Shown here: positions 40,601 to 49,400 of the stretch, piece after piece
Layout: every line of letters begins with the position of its first letter
Numbering within the stretch: position 1 is the stretch's first letter
NCBI GenBank assembly: GCA_017456895.1
Contig: JAFTIN010000044.1
Span: forward strand, 1-52,554
Direction of reading: 5' to 3'
DNA: 52,554 bases
From: Clostridia bacterium
GTDB taxonomy: Bacteria > Bacillota > Clostridia > Oscillospirales > CAG-272
Notes under the pieces: model-generated
Told to the model about the DNA's origin: nothing
The model's input: only the letters and a program-made list of their open reading frames with translations
The model's database searches: none
Made by a program: the position numbers and the translations under genes

Positions 40601-42978
40601 GCTCCGACGGTAACGGTGTTGCCGTTTATGGAGCCGCCCTTGGTGGAGGTGATAGCGACCTTAGCGCCGGAGAGGATATAGCCCTCCTCGGATACTACGG
40701 TCTCGCCCTGATAGGTGGGTGTCTCGCTGACACCCTCGGTCATAACGTTTGCTGATATATCATATGAAAGTGCAGATTTACCGAAATTGTCTATCGTGAA
40801 TTTAAGGGTATATACGCCGGTTTTATTGGGATCGTCGCCGAGCTCTATCTTGGACTTGTCCATTACCGAGCCGTCGAGTCTGTCATAAGTAAGTATGTAC
40901 GCGCCTGTGGTTATAGCATCGTCGAGATTTGCAAGGCCGGCGCCCTGCTTTCTGACCGCGTAGGGAAGGCCGTTTTTGTTGTTAACTATATCTGCGGTAG
41001 ACATAAGGAGTCTGTTGACGATAGAGTTAACCTCCACGTAGTCGATCACACCGCTCTCGTTCTTTATTTTAGACTCAAAGTTGGTGATTACGTACTGACG
41101 CATAAGGGCGATCGCGCCCGCCATATTGGGACACGCCATCGACGTACCGGAAAGTCTGTCGTAGCCGTGACCTGTTACAGCAGAGAGGATGTTACCGCCG
41201 TGAGCGGTGATCTCGGGCTTGATCTGTAGGGAGGGAGAGGGACCCCAGGAGGAGAAGTCGGACATGAAGGGACCGGAGGTCTGCGACTTGCTTATCTTGA
41301 GTGTTCCCGTTTTAGCTGCGGCGAGCATCTCACCGTCGTCCTGGCTTACCGAACATACGGGGATAGACACAATTCCCACGTTCATACGGATATCACCCGA
41401 GGTGTTGTTGTATACGATGAGCGCCTTTGCTCCGGCAGCCTCGGCCGCCTTCGCCTTTTCCTCAAAGGTGTTGGTGCCTCTGCGCACGAGCGCGATCTTA
41501 CCTGCGACGTCTATGCCGTCGTAGTCGGAGGGGTTACCCACACCGGGTATTAGCACGTAGTCAAGCTGTGTTTCGCTGAGCCCGGTGCCGAGCAGCTCGT
41601 CGAAGAAATGCTTCTCCTCGCCTGCGCTGTCAGAGGACTCAACGAAGTAGATGATAGTGCCCTTGGAGTCAAGTATGTAGGGTGTCTTGGTACCGTTGAT
41701 GGAGGCTACCGAGAGCGCTCCGTTATAGGTGGAGGGAGAGCCTACGGTCGATGTATCGGGGTTGGATGTAAGACCGAGGTTACCGTTCTTCTCCGAGCCG
41801 TACGCCGAGTTGAAGCTGTTGGAGGCCGCAACCACAAGGCTGATGCCGAGGGATCTTATATCCTCGTACACTCCGGACATCTGCTCCTCGTCCGTCTCAC
41901 GGCTGAAGCCGCAGGCGGTACCGAGCGACATGTTGATAACGTCGACTCCGAGCTCTACGCAGTCCTCAAGCGCCGCGAGTATCCAGGAGGCTCTCGCGGA
42001 GTCCTGAACGTCGGAGAATATCTTCATCGATACGAGCTGCGCGTCGGGGGCAACGCCGATGATCGTGTCGTCGTGTCCTACGATAACGCCTGAAACGTGA
42101 GTACCGTGGTTATTGTGGAGAGAGTACACGTCAGAGTCGTTGTCTGCATAGTCGAACGCAAAGGGTACCTTTTCGTTTATGTATACGTCGTCAGCGGTGA
42201 GGCCGGGGACTCTCGACGCTGCGGAGGTATTCGCAACGTGGGTGGCAACCTCGCCCTTTGTCAAGGCGAGATTGGACTTATCGAGTCTCGCGGGGTCAAA
42301 CGCGGGGTGAGTGTAGTCAAGACCTGTGTCGAGGACGGCTACCACCATACCGCTGCCGCTGTATTTCTGTCCGTTGATCTTGAAATCCGAGCTATCGAAG
42401 ATTCCGGTCTCTTCGTACACGTCGATCTTGTTCTCGACGAGCTGGGTTTCGGATACGTTGTATACCTCGCCGACGATCGCTACTGCGCCTTCGGAGAGAT
42501 ATTTGCAGGCGTTTTCAAAGCTCTTTGCCTTGTAGAGCACCTCAAAGCCGGCGAGTATGTTTGCATAATCGCAGCCCGTGGTGTAGGAGATACCGCTTCT
42601 CGTAAGTGCGACGAGGTATTTCTCCTTTTCTTCAAGGATATCAGCTTTGATCTGCTGCGCCTCTTCTGTTTTTACGTACTCGGAGAATGACATCGTTTTG
42701 TCTGTCTCATTGTACGCTTCCATAAGAGTCGGTGTGTCAAGCTTGACTATCACCGAGATGGTCTCATTTTCGTCGACGGTAGGAGGCAGGGCCTGTACTA
42801 CCGAGCCGTCAAGATAGCTCTTGTAGTCCGTGTAGATCGAGTCGTTCCTTTTGAACACGCCCGAGTCGGCCGAGACCGTAGTCCCGAGAGTCGAGGCGGC
42901 AAAGGTGAAGACCATCACCACGGCGAGAAGAGCCATCAGGATCCTTGATGAAACCTTTGTGAGTCTTTTCGTTTTCAT
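34699..42978 (-). CDS. Giant surface subtilase (S8, lactocepin-like) with BspA-type LRRs
   Basis: In this 2759-residue protein, a signal peptide (about 1-38) is followed by an S8 catalytic domain with Asp217 (VVAVLDTGLD), His291 (NNHGTHVSG), Asn387 and Ser613 (LSGTSMACP), and a PA insert near 470-560. Fn3-like domains follow (to about 1100), then two BIg2-like domains (about 1165-1250 and 1280-1366), then long BspA-type LRR_5 repeats (about 1395-2200; VTIGDDVVIGKSAF, IGEYAF types). The end is odd: a TM helix (about 2420-2443), a charged linker of about 66 residues, a second TM (about 2510-2530) and an InlB-like domain. The ribosome site is weak. It heads the opp operon and should supply peptides to it. 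Confidence 0.92.
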   Translation of the reverse strand: MKTKRLTKVSSRILMALLAVVMVFTFAASTLGTTVSADSGVFKRNDSIYTDYKSYLDGSVVQALPPTVDENETISVIVKLDTPTLMEAYNETDKTMSFSEYVKTEEAQQIKADILEEKEKYLVALTRSGISYTTGCDYANILAGFEVLYKAKSFENACKYLSEGAVAIVGEVYNVSETQLVENKIDVYEETGIFDSSDFKINGQKYSGSGMVVAVLDTGLDYTHPAFDPARLDKSNLALTKGEVATHVANTSAASRVPGLTADDVYINEKVPFAFDYADNDSDVYSLHNNHGTHVSGVIVGHDDTIIGVAPDAQLVSMKIFSDVQDSARASWILAALEDCVELGVDVINMSLGTACGFSRETDEEQMSGVYEDIRSLGISLVVAASNSFNSAYGSEKNGNLGLTSNPDTSTVGSPSTYNGALSVASINGTKTPYILDSKGTIIYFVESSDSAGEEKHFFDELLGTGLSETQLDYVLIPGVGNPSDYDGIDVAGKIALVRRGTNTFEEKAKAAEAAGAKALIVYNNTSGDIRMNVGIVSIPVCSVSQDDGEMLAAAKTGTLKISKSQTSGPFMSDFSSWGPSPSLQIKPEITAHGGNILSAVTGHGYDRLSGTSMACPNMAGAIALMRQYVITNFESKIKNESGVIDYVEVNSIVNRLLMSTADIVNNKNGLPYAVRKQGAGLANLDDAITTGAYILTYDRLDGSVMDKSKIELGDDPNKTGVYTLKFTIDNFGKSALSYDISANVMTEGVSETPTYQGETVVSEEGYILSGAKVAITSTKGGSINGNTVTVGAGERCDVVITVTLGEDDKAYLDSAFENGMYIEGFVTLTAKDEGSTDLNVPYLAFWGNWYQAPLFDLDYFETNADELDDSLALLDKTLPDAYATRPIGGISSDYVSYLGSYYFLQNPKNKVIAASRDYIALSNNEGTIRSLRFVWGGMLRNAERIVITITDDATGEVIFEKVETSIRKSYGDGGSYIYPANIEIEFDPSDYNLKNNSTYTVKLQGYLNYDDGTGENKTPTENLNSTFEFPLTVDFEAPSLTDCEFYTEYDKDAKKTRLFAKLAVYDNHFAMGMQVGYVGLGTYVDETTGETVDGNMLYPFETYMTPIYSERNGTTYVTYELTDYIYDIKQNSYNKNTFAVSVYDYAINEATYEIELPDDFAELYLEESEITLNPNEVYTITTNVYPESEWDELLEFSSSGNAIRIVNNKIVAVQPGKSSVFIYDPKSQKEVTMTVTVRAPGDEGYKEVTKPVADVFELTGYDTLNAFYFLSNDERDIGETGDVVLFNGDNYSLSFFPSESVKINYKLDAFFPDATSVEFISSNEGIVTVDQNGVIVAMDEGYTSITVRVLQDGKATFTTKTISIEVKDPYVRTGPTLNNYYGAGSMNSGNVEIPADMLFTQIGQYAFSNYNYIPKTEAEILEDPESPDTTKITYIGNDDIKRVVIPEGVETIGAYAFANLTALEEVVLPSTLEAIEYGAFFNCVKLKTVKGLEHVKLINQNAFANCNISNDLSLDSIHAIGDYAFANNRSLESVTFPSTLSSIGAYAFMGNARLTNFDVSACGTVKYGPYVFMNCRSLESVTMNTNVIPSGAFYGCSELTTVNIGASVSYIGEYAFTGTNVTEFTVEAGNSVYSPSSSKNYLLSPDGTTLLLVAPGVKGDFTLEGVSEIGVGAFAGNKQITSVYMPDVTVVNDYAFAECVGITDVTLGDLAAIGKYSFFLTSITELPSFDGVDKIGEYAFAFTLITEVNVGDGKIIGEGAFCECTEIKKVTIGDDVVIGKSAFLRGTTTDDPRNPGNYLNVGNKAVEDIESGFYRYDYLSKLTSLTIGKNADIGESAFMGASYLTKVTLGEGAVIGRMAFYNCRALFDIDLSGVVRIGSMAFSGDNTYAFIDAAGTDYAVRGDAYLLVYYNPIFTSIDLSACEVLEDQAFIYCKKLTTVKLGEKLTNIPYMAFANCDSLTTVNLENVVTLGYAAFGETDLVSADLSKAESIGDYAFTYCDRLDNVIFNPIGTEIGEGAFSYCSSLNNTQHFNKIRSIGNYAFAYTDIRRANLECATVVGDFAFIKEEPTPFELTLGENLVTLGDNPFAFCQIGPLFTTVTEEWNGQTVKTEYVYTYDINDYIKIINGSIYTRVPDGLELTAYVGLDKDGKSLDKDNVKLDESTVRISAMAFLGADISRVTLPHALRSIGHKAFYQCAKLQIVVFESYEAPVLEEEFDQALYDAFQNIPCKGKYEFTYWEDTDGDGKLDSQTPITYAGLEILPFYMWNISSTKYNNIFYGANFVDYIGYVNESNRNYANMGNLIMVAPSNGVYYDSFILGQYFGSVISGSVAADDVTIAAMAAINLLPDRVTLEDEDLVIAARTAYNKISSVEQQALVTEYLDKLITAENLIKAYKNSGTTDEPNIVEPVTDTKDPTKTALIVLSVIEAVEIAALAAGIVIFFVYRRRKLLREKLALRGDLKTVTVKKPEAESESKAETEEDILENMAEHDRRAEEASKRYVRNRRIKKIVGYSVAVVVTVLAVAFAATKCSKDTSPYGGYEDEGYTVSVKFDANGGIFTTNTSVLVDTYNPSTLPSTEDGAKIITLIDPNSPLRGNQAYLAAKVGYHLAGWYAERTEVTDTDGNVIGYTYSGKWNFETSKYAISPDADYDPTRPVLTLYAAWVPDFTCEFYEVGDNGEITLIETKKINPVEGNEITLPSYDEESGAFEIGGKHYDLYLDDACATEKLDGTSVSHTGTFNAANATAENTVMKIYCKPID

Positions 42979-43044
42979 TTCGTTTCGGTTTTGCCTTTCT
43001 TTTTTAATCTGCTTATGTGCGCGTATTTAAAAACGCGCTTTCAT

Positions 43045-43073
43045 ATTCTATCACATCGTACACGAAAATTCAA
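43045..43073 (-). promoter_or_regulatory. Promoter of the protease-opp operon
   Basis: On the minus strand TTGAAT (43073-43068), 17 bp, TAGAAT (43050-43045). A small GCGCGT...ACGCGC hairpin (43019-43038) lies just downstream in the leader. The remaining intergenic DNA 43074-43213 is AT-rich with no gene. Confidence 0.75.
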
Positions 43074-43213
43074 GACATTTTACATTAAATTAAAATAATT
43101 TTAAAGTAATATGTTAATGTGTAGAAAAACGTATTTTGACTTTGTCGAATTTTGTTGATTGTACACAATGTTATTTGAACATTCGTATAGCGATTGTAAC
43201 GGAAACTGTTCTA

Positions 43214-43242
43214 TTGACTTTCAATTTTCAATGTGGTATACT
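43214..43242 (+). promoter_or_regulatory. Promoter of the redox membrane-protein operon
   Basis: TTGACT (43214-43219), 17 bp, TATACT (43237-43242). Transcription should start near 43249, which is downstream of the in-frame ATG at 43245 and supports the GTG start at 43284. Confidence 0.82.
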
Positions 43243-43283
43243 AAATGGAGAAAAACAATTTTTCACTTGAAAGGAAAGAAAAA

Positions 43284-44111
43284 GTGAAGCTTACGGATAA
43301 AACAAAAAAGGGTATACGCCTCGGTGTTGCTATAGCCTCGTCGGTGTTGATTTTCACGGTGGGTATCCTCTTTATCACGTCCTGTTATTCAATATATAAG
43401 AGCGGACCGAGCCCGTTTACAAGAGCGAGTATTGCCGAGGCCTTCTCGACTATCGCAGTCTGGGTGTATATCACGCTCTCTCTCGTGATAGTTGGAGCTG
43501 CGGTATTTTTTGCGCTGCCTCCTGAGGAAAAGAAGCTTAAAGGAGGGCGTTCACCGAGAGTCCTTGTCAAAAAGCTCAGCGAAAGGGTAGATATTGACAC
43601 GGTCGATACAAGGCTTAAGGCAAAAATAGAGAAGGAAAGGGAACTCAGACACGTTCTCAGTGTCGGTAGGATAGCTATTTCCGTTCTCTGCGCCGTGCTT
43701 CCTCTTTTTTATCTTCTCAACCCCGCCAATTTCCCTGCGGTCAGCGGAGAGTATAACTCGGAGATCCTCCGCGGAATGGTGGTTTACCTCATATTCCTCG
43801 CTCCTCTTTTCATCTATGAGGTGATACGTGTCGTCCTCTCCGATCTATCCTATAACAAGGAGCACGCACTCTTGAAGCAGGCTATCGCCGAATGCGGCAT
43901 ATCTCCCGTTAAGGAGTCGTTGCCGACCACCCGTTTTGGCAAAGCGGTGAAATTCCTCAGGGAAAACGAGAAGCCGATAATACTGGGTGTGAGGATCGCC
44001 TTTGTTGGTTGCGCTATAGCTTTTATCGCGATCGGTATTGCAAACGGCGGTATGGCCGACGTTCTTAACAAAGCGATAAAAATATGCACGGAATGTATAG
44101 GTTTGGGGTAA
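43284..44111 (+). CDS. Five-TM membrane protein with CD1871A-like CXXC tail
   Basis: The protein has 275 residues from GTG 43284, which has AAAGGAAAG upstream; ATG 43245 precedes the predicted transcription start. TM helices are LGVAIASSVLIFTVGILFI, WVYITLSLVIVGAAVFFA, AISVLCAVLPLFYLL, GMVVYLIFLAPLFIYEVI and a last one ending in FIAIGIANGG. The C-terminal 45 residues (RIAFVGCAIAFIAIG...ADVLNKAIKICTECIGLG) match what I know of small CD1871A-type CXXC proteins that sit beside 4Fe-4S membrane proteins in clostridia. The CTEC pair should be at the membrane surface and could exchange electrons or thiols with the next gene product, whose gene starts 4 bp downstream. Confidence 0.75.
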   Translation: MKLTDKTKKGIRLGVAIASSVLIFTVGILFITSCYSIYKSGPSPFTRASIAEAFSTIAVWVYITLSLVIVGAAVFFALPPEEKKLKGGRSPRVLVKKLSERVDIDTVDTRLKAKIEKERELRHVLSVGRIAISVLCAVLPLFYLLNPANFPAVSGEYNSEILRGMVVYLIFLAPLFIYEVIRVVLSDLSYNKEHALLKQAIAECGISPVKESLPTTRFGKAVKFLRENEKPIILGVRIAFVGCAIAFIAIGIANGGMADVLNKAIKICTECIGLG

Positions 44112-44115
44112 TAAT

Positions 44116-45666
44116 ATGAGCAAATTTATTTCAAAACTAAAAAGCCTTGTCCCCTCTAAGCGAAAGCTTATCCAGCTTTATTCGGCCTTGCTCTTTAATG
44201 CCAATCTTAAGGGGTTTGCAAACGGCAAGATATATCAGGGACCTATCAAAAATATTTGCACTCCGGGTCTTAATTGCTATTCCTGTCCCGGAGCGTCGGG
44301 AGCCTGTCCTCTCGGCTCGCTTCAGAACGCGCTCGGAGCATCGGAGAAGAGGACACCGTATTACGTTTTCGGTATTATAATCCTCTACGGTATCCTCCTC
44401 GGCAGGATAATCTGCGGTTTCCTCTGTCCTTTCGGGCTTATTCAGGAGCTCTTATACAAGATAAAGACACCCAAGCTTAAGAAAAACCGATTTACAAGGA
44501 TACTCTCCTACTTCAAGTACGTGCTCCTTGTATTCCTTGTTGTCATCGTTCCCGTGCTCTACGGTCTGCGCAACGTTCCGCTCCCCGGCTTCTGTAAGTA
44601 CGTATGCCCGGCGGGAACCATCGAGGGCGCATTCGGTCTGCTATCCAATAAGGTAAACGAAGGTGAACTCTCAAGACTCGGTCCGTTATTCACCTGGAAG
44701 TTTGCACTTGCGGTAAGCGTTATAGTCGGCTCGATCTTCATCTTCAGAGTGTTCTGCAGATTCATCTGTCCTCTCGGCGCGCTTTACGGTCTTTTTAACA
44801 AGTTTGCCATCCTCGGCATTAAGCTTGAGAAGCCTAAGTGTATCGACTGCGGACTCTGTATTTCAAAGTGTAAAATGGATATACGCGAGGTCGGCGACCA
44901 CGAGTGTATCAACTGTGGTGAGTGTGTCGGCGTCTGCCCGACAAAGGCTATTTCATGGCGCGGCGGAAAGATTATTTTGCCTCCCGACGAGGTTGCACCC
45001 ATCACCGATGATATGTCGGAGGAAGAACGCAATGCTTGTATAGAAAACACCGAAAAAAGTAACAAAAAGTTAGCAAAAAGGCGTCTTATCACAAAGATCG
45101 TCGCCGCGGTAGTGATGGTATCTCTTCTTGTAGGAACGCTCGTTTACTTCAACTTTATCGATAAACCCGCTGACGATTCGGTAAGGATCTTTGGCGAAGG
45201 AGATCAGTGCCCGAGCCTCTCTATCCCCATCTATAACGGTGAGGGAGAGTACACCGAGAGCTTTGATCTCTCGGCAAACAACGGTAAGGTAACTATCATT
45301 AATTTCTGGGGCGTATGGTGCCCGGGATGCATAAAGGAGCTGCCTTACTTTGATCAGATAGCTACCGACTTTGAGGGTACCGCGGACGTTATCGCAATAC
45401 ATACCTTTGACCAGATGGAGGAATCCGATGAGTATATCGAGGAGCACTTCAAGGACAGTAAGATAAAGTTCGGTGTAGACAGACTTGTTAAGGATGGCGA
45501 CATCACCTCCGGAGAGTATCTTTACACCACTCTTGGCGGTACGGGAACCTATCCTATAACTATCATAGTTGATCCTAACGGAGAAATATATTCCCTACAG
45601 CAGACAGAGCTTGATTACGACACTCTATTAGTTCTCGTTATGGCGGCTATGTCCAACGCGCAGTGA
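44116..45666 (+). CDS. NapH-type membrane polyferredoxin fused to TlpA thioredoxin domain
   Basis: This 516-residue protein opens with a Cys-rich loop (CTPGLNCYSCPGASGACPLG, near 55-75). TM helices follow, with two CXXXCP motifs (CGFLCPFG, CRFICPLG) and a CKYVCPAG loop, as in NapH/CcoG-like ferredoxins. Two 4Fe-4S motifs come next (CIDCGLCISKCKMD, CINCGECVGVCPTK). After another TM (LITKIVAAVVMVSLLVGTLVYF) comes an extracytoplasmic TlpA domain with FWGVWCPGCIKELPYFDQ. This makes a direct electron path from cytoplasmic donors through Fe-S centres to an outside thioredoxin, an alternative to DsbD/CcdA. Donor and acceptor are inferred. Confidence 0.88.
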   Translation: MSKFISKLKSLVPSKRKLIQLYSALLFNANLKGFANGKIYQGPIKNICTPGLNCYSCPGASGACPLGSLQNALGASEKRTPYYVFGIIILYGILLGRIICGFLCPFGLIQELLYKIKTPKLKKNRFTRILSYFKYVLLVFLVVIVPVLYGLRNVPLPGFCKYVCPAGTIEGAFGLLSNKVNEGELSRLGPLFTWKFALAVSVIVGSIFIFRVFCRFICPLGALYGLFNKFAILGIKLEKPKCIDCGLCISKCKMDIREVGDHECINCGECVGVCPTKAISWRGGKIILPPDEVAPITDDMSEEERNACIENTEKSNKKLAKRRLITKIVAAVVMVSLLVGTLVYFNFIDKPADDSVRIFGEGDQCPSLSIPIYNGEGEYTESFDLSANNGKVTIINFWGVWCPGCIKELPYFDQIATDFEGTADVIAIHTFDQMEESDEYIEEHFKDSKIKFGVDRLVKDGDITSGEYLYTTLGGTGTYPITIIVDPNGEIYSLQQTELDYDTLLVLVMAAMSNAQ

Positions 45667-45686
45667 TTTAACTAAAAAAAAGAAAA

Positions 45687-45714
45687 ACGCCCCGAGGTTT
45701 TTGCCTCGGGGCGT
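45687..45714 (-). terminator. Strong terminator between convergent redox genes
   Basis: ACGCCCCGAGG (45687-45697) pairs perfectly with CCTCGGGGCGT (45704-45714), 11 bp with a 6-nt loop. On the minus strand it is followed by TTTTTCTTTTTTTT; the plus-strand T-run is weaker. Confidence 0.9.
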
Positions 45715-45725
45715 AACTGTTTATT

Positions 45726-46430
45726 TTAGTTTTTGGTGATCTGTACGGTAACCTCGGTCTCACCCTCGGAGATCACGGCGTGATAATCGCCGTTCACCGG
45801 ATCGGGGAGAGTATAACCTTCAAGGTTATAGAGCTTAACGTCAACGACGGTATTGGGTGCGAGCTCGGACTTGATCTCGCCGTCCTCGTTAGTCCCAACG
45901 GCTTTGGCACAGATTCCGTCATAGCAGATCTGCACGTCGATTCCGACTACGGCATCACCGTTCTGGTCGACGACCTTTACGGTATAGGTCACGGTGTTGC
46001 TCGCTTCCTTCTCAAGCGTGATAGTGAGCTCGGCCTTACCGTTTGTAAATACAGCGTGGTAGATTCCGGAAACCTTCTCGGGCTTCAGATATCCGTCGGG
46101 AACCGAGGTGACCATAACGCTTACGTTACCCTCGGGGAGGCTTACGCTTGCCTTACCGTTCTCGCCGGTGGTTGCGGTGGGGTAGGTCTTCTCATCGGTG
46201 ATAACGAGCTTTACGCCCTCAATGGGATTTCCCTCGCCGTCAACGACGGTTACGGTGTAGGTCTTGTCTTCGTTTTCGGTTCCTTCACCCCCGCCGTTGC
46301 CGGCGGGGTTATTGTTTTCGTCATCGTTCTTGTTCTCATTGCCGCTCTTGTCACCGCAGGAGGTGAGGGAGAGTACTGCAAAAATCATACAGCACGCGAG
46401 AACAAGAGAAAGAATCTTCTTAAAAGTCAT
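45726..46430 (-). CDS. Lipoprotein with two Cna-B/carboxypeptidase-regulatory-like domains
   Basis: This 234-residue protein has a signal peptide with lipobox LTSC (Cys25), then a low-complexity Asn/Gly/Glu linker. Two prealbumin-like repeats follow (YTVTVVDGEGNPIEGVKLVI... about 58-140 and YTVKVVDQNGDAVVGIDVQI... about 148-232), each with a YHAV segment. The fold type is that of Cna-B or carboxypeptidase-regulatory domains. The first domain resembles the N-terminal domain of the neighbouring 46445 protein. AAGGAG precedes the ATG, 14 bp after that gene, so it is co-transcribed. No enzymatic motif. Confidence 0.8.
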   Translation of the reverse strand: MTFKKILSLVLACCMIFAVLSLTSCGDKSGNENKNDDENNNPAGNGGGEGTENEDKTYTVTVVDGEGNPIEGVKLVITDEKTYPTATTGENGKASVSLPEGNVSVMVTSVPDGYLKPEKVSGIYHAVFTNGKAELTITLEKEASNTVTYTVKVVDQNGDAVVGIDVQICYDGICAKAVGTNEDGEIKSELAPNTVVDVKLYNLEGYTLPDPVNGDYHAVISEGETEVTVQITKN

Positions 46431-46444
46431 CTTTTTTCTCCTTA

Positions 46445-49400
46445 TTATTCGGTAACAGTACCGAGGATGTCGTAGTAGTAGCAGAACTTAAGCCAGCCGT
46501 TCTGTACATCCTCAAATATCTCTCTTGCGATGAGAGAGTCGAGAATTTCGGCGAGCTCTCTGGTCACTGCAACGCAACCCTGACGCTCGGGGTTGTTGGC
46601 CACGTCGTTTTCCATCTTCTCTACGTAGCCGTTCATCACCGGGGTGTAGTCGTTTACGTTGCCGTGATAGATCTTGTTCATAACGTCGTCCATTTTGTAG
46701 TAATTCCAGAAGTATTCGTATCTCCAAGCGGAGATGTCGGTTACGTTATCACCCTCACCGGGAAGGATGGAGCTGAACTCGGAATCCCAGTATGCCTTGA
46801 GTGCGTCCTCGCCGTTTTCCTTGAGATACTCGAGATACTCCTCGGCCTTCAAGTCCTTATCGGTTCTGTTATCGTTGTTGTGGAACTTACCTGTTCTTAC
46901 GTCTTCCATCTGGTAGTAATTCCAGGTAATTGTAAAATTATTGTTTACATTTTCGAGATATTCGGCTTGTTTTGCGGCTTTTTCACTATCCTCACTGAAG
47001 ATGCCGCGGATAACCTTATCCATCTCATACTGATTCCATACGTAAGTGTTGAGGAGAGTCTCGCCCCACTCGGCCTTGAGTGCCAGCGCGCCCTCGTTGA
47101 TCACGAAGGCAGCGAGCTCGAGCTCCTCGGCGGTGTAGGTATCACTAAACTCACCGTCCATGCCGTCCTTGACAATAGCGTCAAGTCCGAGCTCTGTCCA
47201 CTTAGCCTCGCCTGCCGCCTTGTCGGCTACAGTTTCTTCCTCGATCCACTTGCTGATAAGTGCTGCCTTACCGTCAAGTCTTATGCCGTCGAGAATGATG
47301 AGAGCCTCTCTGTCAAGCTCGGTTACGTGGTAGTTGAAGGCGTTTGCCTTAATGAGAGTTTCAATAGACTGGGTGGGGAAGAGAGTGGTGGGATAGTAGA
47401 AGTCAGCGTAGATCTTCTCGCCCCACTTGGTTACGTTTCCGTTTTCATCTCTCTCGATTACCTGATATGCATACTCAACGCCGTCTACGGTCTTGAAGTC
47501 AACGTCAATTCCTCCTGCGATGAGCTGACCCATTCCGCCGTCAGCAGACTCAATGTATGTGATAGGTCCGGGAGATGCCTGTACGAAGTAACCGAAGTTT
47601 TCGGCTACCCACTTCACGTCGAAGGTAAAGGTGCCGGTCGCATATACGTCGTAGAATGCGATGTCGATGTAGTATTCTGTGCCTGCTTCCATAAACGCAA
47701 CAAGCGAGACGTTTTTATTGTCGTGCTCGTATATACCGTCTCCGTCGGGATCGATAAGAAGATCGGGAGTGTATCTCTCACCTGCTTCATAGGTTGCGAG
47801 TATGGTTCTGTCGCCTTCATTCTTTACCCATTCATCATTATTTCCTGTGAAGATCCAGCCGTTTACCTCCTGCTCACTCTTGGATGTGATGCGGTATACG
47901 CCGGACTTGGTGGGTACGAATCTGTAGAGATAGCCACGGGGCATAATAACTCTGTTGTAAGTAACCTCGGCGCTTGCCACGATCTCGCCGGAGGTGGTGG
48001 GGTTGGGATTGGTGATCTCAACCTCGAACGCCGAGAAGGAGGTGAGTCCCTTAATGGGGTTCTCGAGCTGCTCGGTGGGGTTTCCGTCCTCGTCAACTCC
48101 GTACGCGTCGTAGTAAACGCAGAGCTGGAGCCAGAGGTTCTCATTTGCAGCCTTACCTACTTTGAGTCTGTGCGTATCGCAGTACGCGACGAGCATTTCC
48201 TTGAGCTCCTCGGTTACGGGGGTGTAGTAGTACATCTGGGAGTTGGATGCCGCGTTACCGTAGGTAACCCAGTTCTGGAACTTATTCACTCCGTTGACCA
48301 TAAGCTCGTAGTTCTCGTAAACTCTCTCGGACACGGTCTTCTCGGGGTCGAACTGAGTGTAGCTTAAGTGGTTTGCGAGGAGGAGAGGAGCGTTGTTACC
48401 GAGCGAGGGATCGCCGACTCTGTAGTAGCCGTCGGGAGCAAGGTAAACGTTAACGTAGGTGTTATAGCCGTCCTTTGTCTCGTTGAGATCGGTTGCCGCA
48501 TAGCGGAAGATGTAGGTCTCTACGGGGATCTCATCAACGCTTACGACTCTGAGATCCTTGAGGTAGACGGTATCGTCACCCTCTGCCTCGACCGTGTCTT
48601 TATAGTATGCGAATGCTACCTCGTAGGTTGCCACGTCATTGTCGTTAACACCGGGAACGAGCGGACGGGGATCAACGTAGGTACAGCAGATCTCAAATCC
48701 TTCCTCACTTATGCCGGAGATGGAGTAGATATCCTTACCGTCGACAAGAATGTATAGTACGTCTGAACCCATCTCGTTGTTCTGAGTTGATGCGAACCAG
48801 TCAAACATGATCGCCTGGCCGGGCTTGAGCTCGACGTCAGCGTAGAGGATGGAGAAGGAGTTGTCCACACCCTGGTTTGAGGGGCGGATGACCGTCTCAC
48901 CGTTAAAGGTATCTACTACGAAGGGCCAAGCGTACTTGGCGTCCTTCTCGTTGGTCTCGGGGTGATAGCTTACCTTGATGTCGCCGCTGTTGAAGGCGCC
49001 TGCTATAGCGCTCTCGGAGTTCTCATCCCACTTTACGGTGGGCTCGATCTGAGGATTGAGGATGGAGTTATCCGTGATGAGAGTCTGCTTGTAGTCCTCG
49101 CCTACGAAGTGGTCGAACACGTTCTTCCACTTGCCTTCGCCGAGTACTGCGCCAACCTCGATCATGCATACAACGCCGTATCTGTCGATGATTACCGTGG
49201 TGGGCCATCCGCCTGACTCGAAGGAGGAGATCGAGAGGTTCTCGTTTCCGAGCTTTATAAGGGGCATTTCGAGGTTCTCGTCCTCGTTGAGCGTACCGTA
49301 GACCTTGTGAATGTATTCGTTATAGCCCTCAACGTCCTCTACCGTGTCGGAGGGATAGTCGTTTATAGCGAGGATCTCGATATCGTCCTTATAGTCTGCG

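Noticed and set aside
46664..48367. A 567-codon plus-strand open frame inside the large lipoprotein gene
   Set aside because: Antisense to a protein with lipobox, TlpA domain and good ribosome site. The antisense product is low-quality, Val/Cys-rich sequence without domains.
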